This document shows positions 59,779 through 64,000 of a stretch of 64,000 nucleotides of DNA, in pieces (the first letter of the stretch is position 1; each line of letters starts with the position of its first letter). The DNA is taken from contig OX465579.1 in the NCBI GenBank assembly GCA_950022655.1, positions 133,022,118 to 133,086,117 of the forward strand, in the 5' to 3' direction. Position numbers and translations under genes: made by a program. The stretch is from Alentia gelatinosa (lineage: Eukaryota; Annelida; Polychaeta; Phyllodocida; Polynoidae). The notes under the pieces were generated by a model. That model was not told where the DNA came from. It ran no database searches and saw only the letters and a list, made by a program, of their open reading frames with translations.

Positions 59779-60388
59779 TCAATGTTTTTCAAAATATTTT
59801 AACTTCAGGTAAGTTTTATACGAGTGCATGGAGCCGGCCTGAATCTCTTTCGGCAATTCATTCCAAGCTGCCATCGAACTATATAGAGGACGTTTTAATT
59901 TAACTATCATTTTGCTCTGATTCCTGGTACATGGCTCGTCTATCGGTTCGATTTTTTCAGCATATTTCCTGATGTTCAGAAGGCACAAATACTTTCGTCT
60001 TGTTCCTAACATTTGAACTTTGCACTTTTGATGTAATGATTCTATTGACATTTCTCCCCTCAAAGTTTTTGTACAGATCCTTAACCCGCGATTTTGCAAT
60101 TTCTGCAGTTTGTCCTTCAGTTGTACATTCGCACCTTCCATAAAGTAGCTCGGGTAATCAAACAAGGGGGCAATTAATGTCTTATAAATGTCTAGACTGA
60201 TATCCAGATTAATAAATTTCCTTATTTTAGAGAGTTTGAACAGACGATGGCTAACTTTTCTAACAGTGTCGCTTACACATCTCTCCCAGCTCAGGGTTTC
60301 ATGTAAATGTATTCCCAAATATGAGAAAGTTTTACAAAAAGGCAGTTTCATATCATTACTCCTTATTTGGTGCGCTTCACTTTTTTAT

Positions 60389-60538
60389 CCTACCCCTAAT
60401 ATTAATCCCATAGGCTTAACATTGGGTTTCCGTATGCCACGCTGACTGGCATACAGAGTTTTATATGCCACTAGTGGCATACAGCATTGTTATCACGTAA
60501 TATTCCAAAATCGAGGAGATAGGGTAGGATAAAATCAA
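60389..60538. mobile_element. 150-bp MITE, TTTATCCTACCC ends
   Basis: TTTATCCTACCCC at the left and the inverse GGGTAGGATAAA at the right; 'tggcatacagagttttatatgccactagtggcatacag' inside is palindromic. A diverged relative is at about 17955-18055. Confidence 0.65.
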
Positions 60539-60555
60539 AACCTTATTCGTTATAA

Positions 60556-60664
60556 TCTTGGCCACCGCATTCCACTCCTGAAGTTTTGGCTCTGGACTTC
60601 ACTCGGCTTCGCCTCATAAAGTCACTTTGCCAAACTCCAGTCGAGGAATATGGTGGCCAAGATT
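60556..60664. mobile_element. 109-bp foldback, AATCTTGGCCACC ends
   Basis: AATCTTGGCCACCgcATTCC at the left is the near-exact inverse of GGAATatGGTGGCCAAGATT at the right, with 'gaagttttggc' / 'gccaaactc' extending the stem. It is inserted next to the previous MITE inside the LINE. Confidence 0.7.
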
Positions 60665-62930
60665 AAACCTCATCTAGTTTTACGATAGTAATTTATTTTA
60701 TTAAGTTTATTTTTTGAGCCAAATATACAGATTTTTGTTTTCTTAGTGTCTACCAACATATGATTCTCGTTACACCAATTTGATATTAGGGTTACGTCAT
60801 GTTGTAGCCAGCTAGTGGCTGTGATAAGATCGGTATCAGAAGTGAACAGAACCAAATCATTTGCATAGAACAAATGTTTACATACTAGTCCTAAATCTTG
60901 TATATCATTAATAAAGCAGTTGAATAAAAGGGGGCCTAATATACTGCCCTGTGGCACACCTCGTTTAACTGGCATAAAGGTTGACAAGGAATTGCCGACC
61001 CTTACCCGTTGCGTCCTGTTAGCTAAATAATTTCCTACCCAGTTAATAATTTCCTTTCCTGAACCCATTTTATTTTTTAGTTTACTTAATAATTTAGCAT
61101 GATTTACCCGGTCGAAGGCTTTACTATAATCTACAAATATGCATACAGCTAATCTTCCCTCATCCCGCTCAGTGTATGAATATTGGGCTAATTCAGTTAC
61201 CGCATCTATTGTACCCCTGCCTGCCCTGAAGCCAAACTGATATGGATTTAATAAATTCTGATCCTCTAAAAATTGTGTTAACGTTTGATGTGTTATTTTC
61301 TCTAACAGTTTACCAATTATTGGTAACAAAGATATTGGGCGCCAGTCGCTTGCCCGCGAAGATTGACCATTTTTCGGTATTGGCACAATTGTAGCTTTGG
61401 CCCATTCTATCGGGAATATACCCTGTGATACCGATGAGATGAATAGGTACCTCACCTGATCCACCAGAACAAGTAAGGAATCTCTTAACACCCTCGAGTT
61501 TATCTCCTCCATACCACTTGACTTGGATATATCGATAGAATTGACCAGTTTATAGACTTTATCTAAGGTAACATTATAATCATGATTGATCATATCTGTA
61601 CTTTCTTGTAGATATCCTTGGTTGAGTTGTATCGAGTAACTACCATCTAAATTATCTTGACCGCCACCATCAGACGAAGAATCGCCGACCGACGTAAAAT
61701 ACTTGTTTAGGAAGCTAGGTATTTCATTGAAAGGGATTTGTTTCCCAGTATTGCTGTCCTCCAGTTTGTTCAGTTCAACTACTCTTTTTGGGTCATATAG
61801 TAACTTTATTACATGCCAAAATTTCCTAGGGGAATTTCTGTGTAACTCAATCTGTTTTTTCCAGTAATTCTGTTTTTCTCGTTTAATTAAGGTACTTATT
61901 TAATTTTTATCTTATTAACTTGATGAAGTAGGCTTTGAGTCCCATATTTGCGAAGAAGATTAACTGTTTCTTTACGCTTTTTTATTAATGCGAGAATTGG
62001 CTGGGTTATCCAATAGTTTTTCTCTCTCTTAAAATGAAATAATTTTTGATGACAGTTAATATCTAGATATCTTTCTATCTGTTCCTTTACGAATGACCAT
62101 TGCTTGGTTGGATAAGTCATTTTATAAAACGGAATCCAATTTTTCTGATTCAGATGTTTATGCAGTCCTTCCTGGGAGTAGTTACTGTAACTTTTACCCT
62201 CAAATTCAGTTTCTTTATGTGCTACTTTAACTCGTTTGCGTGTTACATAGACAGCATAATGGTCGCTGACAAGGTTCACATCCACTCCAGATGAGGATAC
62301 ATCATCCGAATCTGTCAGTATATGATCAATACAAGTCCCTCTAGAGGGGCGTGTGATGTCTTTAATCAAGTTTTTTAAGCTGTATTCTCTAAGAAATTCC
62401 CAGAGTAGTTTACCCTCAGCAGAATTGCGACACCTTGTATTTATATTATCATCGCCTATCAGCCATTTTTCACATTTACTATATTTATGTCCAGATATGA
62501 TTTTTTCCAATATTTCAAGAAACAAATTTACCTTACCAGAAGGAGGTCTGTAATAAACTATCAGTACTATCTGCTTTTGTGATGGGCGTTTGATATATAA
62601 TACTAGAATATCTTGATTTAATGACGACTCAGATAAATCTCGATCCATTTCACAGTACTGATTTAGATTGTTGGCGACATAACAACATACTCCACCTCCG
62701 ATACCATGTTTCCGGTCTACACGATACAGCGCCTTGTCCTTGACTCCCACCATACCATCTGTGTGGTTGTCTGTCAACCATGTCTCACCATAGCACATTA
62801 TGTCTATATTTTTGAACAAGTAGGAAGTTTCATCAGTGTGCCTATATAGGCTTCTAACATTAAGATAAGCGATACTTGTACCTTTCTTGATCAACTCATC
62901 CATATTGCTGTTTAAATAACATGAATACAA

Positions 62931-64000
62931 AATATCTACTTACAGTTGTGAAGTAATGACCATAATGAATGTGAAGTGGGATGAGTAGAGATGAGATTGT
63001 GCATTCAAAGGAGGCGAGCGTTAAAGTAGCTGGCCTCGAATTGAAGACCATAGTGGACAGCGCAAGCTTGCAGCTTGTGGTATCCAATACAGCGGTGAGT
63101 GATGTGTTGATAGGGATGACAACACATCACTCACCAAATGACAAAGCACTTAATTGCATTTCGAAAACTATCTTATCTAATACATGAAATATGTTATAAT
63201 AATGAAGTAAATGTCCGGTCTCTTGATTACCTTAAGGGAATATCAGTCTACCTCTTCTTTAAAAACATGTCAAGAGCTGAAGTGAGCGAGAGTTCAGGGT
63301 TCCTCTCAACTGTGCGAGAAAATGCCGTCACTCCACCCGTATTCCTTTCACTCGTTTCCCCCGCGAAGAAAAGATCAAAGCGGTTACAGCCTCGCCGAAG
63401 ATCAAAGGGACGGTGCCGCCGCAGCTTGAACTTGACGACTTTTCTAATGAGATAACGAATAAACCTACATGAAAATAAACAACCGGGTTCTACTTGCGCA
63501 ATGTTGTTGCGATGCCAGGCTTCATAAATAATATAAATGCTGAAATAGGGGAGTCCGAGCTAAAGTACACTGGTGTTGAGGGGGAAGTGACCGGTGGAGT
63601 TTAGAAAGGGGCGTTGTGGATTGAGATCACAGGACCGACAGCGATATGCCAACTAATTGGTGGCTGTTATCGGGACGCTCGGACGTACAGATTACCAGGT
63701 TAAAAAACGTTCCGACCTTGGGGGTACCACGAGGAAAATCGGGGCCCGGTATTTAGACCTTTCCTCGAGTGCAACTCTTTTTTTCTTCTTTTAACTACCC
63801 CTTCAACTTAGCACATAGACTATACTCTACTTATCTATTAAGATTAGAAAGTGTTATCGTAATTATATCTGATTATTTACCAAAACTTCTCATAACCTCT
63901 TAAAGTGAATAAACACTGTTAATTTCTACCTTTTTAATTCATTAACCGATTAGTAATTATAAATACATTTACCTTCACAGTGGGTCTGGAAGTGGTACTG
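62931..64000. other. Window end: hairpin and unassigned sequence
   Basis: Upstream side of the minus-strand LINE. It contains the perfect hairpin listed separately. A plus-strand ORF (63138-63455) has a basic C-terminus (PAKKRSKRLQPRRRSKGRCR); the next frame there reads ASPKIKGTVPPQLELDDFSN. I cannot assign either to a family, and it may be LINE 5' sequence or a fragment of an unknown gene. Confidence 0.3.
63094..63135. repeat. Perfect 16-bp inverted repeat with 10-bp loop
   Basis: GGTGAGTGATGTGTTG (63094-63109) and CAACACATCACTCACC (63120-63135) pair without mismatch. It may be the trace of a small foldback element or a recent inverted duplication at a repair site. Confidence 0.8.

Larger units (their letters stand above)
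59779..62930 (-). pseudogene. Non-LTR retrotransposon with APE endonuclease and RT (degenerate)
   Basis: The minus-strand endonuclease ORF (62930-61896) has AYLNVRSL, GETWL, VYYRPPSG, IGDDN, CIDHIL and VSDHYAV, the APE-type order. The RT ORF (61593-60670) has DWRPISLLPIIGKLLEKI, QFGFRAGRGTIDAV, FVDYSKAFDRVNH, GVPQGSILGPLLF and FYANDLVLF. The last shows Asn where the first catalytic Asp of xADD belongs. The C-terminal domain (60351-59779) has YLGIHLHETLSWE, LQKLQNRGLRI and AAWNELPKEI. Endonuclease and RT are separated by a stop and frameshift near 61890, and RT and C-terminus by two MITEs. It resembles the plus-strand LINE at 53750, a CR1/Jockey-like type. No ORF1 was identified. Confidence 0.88.

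Noticed and set aside
63138..63455. Basic 105-codon ORF near the window end as a possible LINE ORF1
   Set aside because: It is on the strand opposite to the LINE and lacks a zinc knuckle or RRM-like motif. It is left unassigned.

Overview
The window looks like animal nuclear DNA, most likely from a lophotrochozoan and probably a mollusc. The evidence is spliced genes with GT-AG introns, orthologues of metazoan proteins, long introns full of transposons, AT-rich spacers, and LINE tails ending in AAACAAAC-type repeats next to a 'gtttaacgtcc'-like stretch that is common in molluscan genomes. The species cannot be fixed from the sequence alone.

Three host genes can be supported. (1) 595-6195, minus: a four-exon RluA-family pseudouridine synthase close to RPUSD1, complete at 301 aa. 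(2) 12336-14136, plus: a PRELI/MSF1 protein close to PRELID1, 214 aa, with an intronless coding region behind a probable 5'UTR intron. (3) 34806-53090, minus: a peflin-type penta-EF-hand protein (PEF1), reconstructed in eight exons to 450 aa, with an unusually long Gly/Pro/Tyr/Gln-rich N-terminus and a 10.9-kb first intron. They act in RNA modification, mitochondrial phospholipid transport and calcium-dependent ALG-2/COPII adaptor function. Nothing suggests that they work as a pathway.

Most of the rest is transposable-element sequence, much of it nested. 1.2-4.7 kb (RPUSD1 intron 3) holds a LINE tail, a small terminal-inverted-repeat (TIR) element, and a Penelope-like GIY-YIG fragment split by a 1.74-kb DNA element with a TTA target duplication. 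6.7-8.05 kb holds two ~0.63-kb TIR elements in head-on orientation. 14.6-15.1 kb is a MITE. 15.8-19.9 kb is a decayed Ty3/gypsy-type pol (minus) whose RNase H is broken by insertions, one flanked by a 6-bp duplication and carrying a ~62-bp minisatellite. A C2H2 zinc-finger ORF lies just downstream of the pol. 20.5-25.9 kb is a stack of dispersed and nested non-autonomous elements, including a piggyBac-like MITE with TTAA ends. 25.9-34.8 kb is AT-rich with no recognisable gene. PEF1 introns contain an inverted second copy of the 21.4-25.0 kb element, foldbacks, a LINE fragment with RNase H, and a hammerhead-like RNA motif. 53.75-55.93 kb (plus) and 59.8-62.9 kb (minus) are two non-LTR retrotransposons, each interrupted by MITEs.

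The points most worth a second look are the hammerhead-like motif at 46384-46450, the C2H2 ORF attached to the gypsy remnant, insertions whose removal restores the interrupted reading frame, the composite inverted element at 6.7-8.05 kb, and the extended peflin N-terminus.
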